Positions 15,531-16,613 of a stretch of 16,613 nucleotides of DNA are shown here, piece by piece. The stretch is from IMCC26077 sp964561165. GTDB lineage: Bacteria; Actinomycetota; Actinomycetes; Nanopelagicales; Nanopelagicaceae. The DNA lies in NCBI GenBank assembly GCA_964561165.1, contig CAZLOJ010000025.1, positions 1-16,613 on the forward strand, given 5' to 3'. A model generated the notes under the pieces. That model searched no databases, was not told the origin of the DNA, and saw only the letters and a list, made by a program, of their open reading frames with translations. The position numbers were made by a program, and so were the translations under genes. Numbering within the stretch: the first letter of the stretch is position 1; each line of letters starts with the position of its first letter.

Positions 15531-16593
15531 AGCGGAACTCCACGACATCGCCATCGTGCATGACGTAATCCTTGCCTTCCATTCGCACTTTTCCTTTTGT
15601 ACGCGCTTCAGCGAGCGATCCCGTTGCCACTAAATCATCGAATGAGACAACTTCTGCCTTGATAAAACCTTTTTGGAAATCGGTGTGAATCACACCCGCC
15701 GCAGCAGGTGCGGTATCACCTTGGTGAATAGTCCATGCCCGCGCCTCTTTTGGCCCGGCCGTTAAGTAGGTCTGTAACCCTAAAGTCTTAAAGCCAACTC
15801 GAGCCAGCGTGCGCAACCCTGGCTCAGTTAAGCCAATTGATTCAAGTAGCTCCATTGCATCGGCTTCATCGAGTTCAGCTAAATCTGCTTCAGTCTTTGC
15901 ATCGAGGAAAATTGCTTCGGCTGGCGCTACTTGCGCTCTTAGTTTCTTCTTCAACTCATCATCGCCAAGTTCTGTTGCATCAACATTAAAGACATAGATA
16001 AAAGGTTTTGCAGTTAAGAGGTGGAGATCTTTCAAAAGCGTTTTATCAAGAGAGGTCGCAGAGATGAGCTTTCCCTCTTTGAGCGCAGCTTCTGCCGCTT
16101 TGATCTCTGCTATCTCCGCAGCTTTTTCTTTCTGCTGCTTTGCTTCTTTCTCAAGACGCGGAAGAGCTTTCTCAATAGTCTGTAAGTCGGCGAGCGCTAA
16201 CTCCGTATTTATCGTTTCGATATCGGAGAGTGGATCAACTTTTCCATCAACATGCACGACATCACCATCATTGAAGACCCGCACAACTTGGCATATCGCA
16301 TCAGCCTCACGGATATTTGCAAGAAACTTATTACCTAGGCCTGCACCTTCAGATGCGCCTTTGACGATGCCAGCGATATCAACGAAGGAGACCGATGCAG
16401 GAATGATCTGTTCTGACCCAAAGATCTTTGCCAACACAGCGAGGCGATCATCAGGGACGCCAACAACGCCCACATTGGGTTCGATTGTGGCGAAGGGATA
16501 GTTAGCCGCTAGGACCTGATTCTTGGTCAGGGCGTTGAAGAGGGTCGACTTGCCCACGTTGGGCAGTCCGACGATTCCGATAGAGAGGCTCAC
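15520..16593 (-). CDS. ychF: Redox-regulated/ribosome-binding ATPase-GTPase YchF (Obg-related)
   Basis: This 357-residue universally conserved YchF/Ola1 P-loop protein binds ribosomes and in characterised cases prefers ATP. Motifs are G1 GLPNVGKST (9-17), TIEPNVG (36-42), G3 DIAG (72-75), and NVDA (203-206) at the altered G4 site that underlies relaxed nucleotide specificity. A helical, Lys/Glu-rich coiled-coil insert spans about 135-190, and a TGS domain occupies about 275 to the end. Length is slightly below the usual 363. The start is GTG 20 bp from the window edge; a leftward TAGGCT at 16608-16603 could be a -10 giving a nearly leaderless mRNA. Its stop overlaps the convergent oxidoreductase gene by 11 bp. 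Confidence 0.96.
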   Translation of the reverse strand: MSLSIGIVGLPNVGKSTLFNALTKNQVLAANYPFATIEPNVGVVGVPDDRLAVLAKIFGSEQIIPASVSFVDIAGIVKGASEGAGLGNKFLANIREADAICQVVRVFNDGDVVHVDGKVDPLSDIETINTELALADLQTIEKALPRLEKEAKQQKEKAAEIAEIKAAEAALKEGKLISATSLDKTLLKDLHLLTAKPFIYVFNVDATELGDDELKKKLRAQVAPAEAIFLDAKTEADLAELDEADAMELLESIGLTEPGLRTLARVGFKTLGLQTYLTAGPKEARAWTIHQGDTAPAAAGVIHTDFQKGFIKAEVVSFDDLVATGSLAEARTKGKVRMEGKDYVMHDGDVVEFRFNV

Positions 16594-16613
16594 GAGGAGT
16601 AGAGCCTACGGGG

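Noticed and set aside
1..16613. tRNA, rRNA, CRISPR array or insertion sequence.
   Set aside because: No cloverleaf with a T-loop, no spaced direct repeats and no transposase-like frame could be found on either strand.

Overview
The window reads as ordinary, tightly packed core chromosome from an actinobacterium. The strongest sign is the block uvrD2 - nudC - (nuclease-like gene) - adnB - adnA. It matches the order I recall from Mycobacterium (uvrD2, nudC, one intervening gene, adnB, adnA), and the helicase sequences are close to the mycobacterial proteins. By eye GC is about half, gaps between genes are very short, many genes start with GTG or TTG, and Shine-Dalgarno sites are weak or absent. 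This suggests a streamlined small-genome lineage such as the freshwater Nanopelagicales (acI) or a Luna-type Microbacteriaceae. That placement is inference.

Layout: positions 1-300 carry no convincing protein gene. On the minus strand they hold a strong intrinsic terminator (1-43) preceded by a run of stable hairpins, probably a small RNA or the structured leader of a gene off the left edge. Two short plus-strand accessory genes follow: an HGGPG-type alpha/beta hydrolase (346-1215) and a SnoaL-like protein (1339-1770). A 17-bp tandem repeat lies between them. Next come minus-strand uvrD2 and nudC, a divergent plus-strand endonuclease/exonuclease/phosphatase-fold gene, and the minus-strand cluster typA, tetR, adnA, adnB. 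A Gfo/Idh/MocA oxidoreductase (14382-15530, plus) diverges from typA and overlaps, tail to tail, the minus-strand GTPase gene ychF (15520-16593).

The DNA-repair genes form one functional theme. AdnA and AdnB together make the actinobacterial helicase-nuclease that resects double-strand breaks. UvrD2 is a separate superfamily 1 helicase. NudC hydrolyses NAD(H) and can remove NAD caps from RNA. TypA and YchF are ribosome-linked GTPases. I see no mobile element, CRISPR array, tRNA or rRNA gene, and no clearly undescribed system. The observations most worth following are the unidentified structured RNA at the left edge, a UvrD2 lacking its usual C-terminal domains, the unequal motor and nuclease halves of AdnA and AdnB, and a TetR-family regulator placed directly before adnA.
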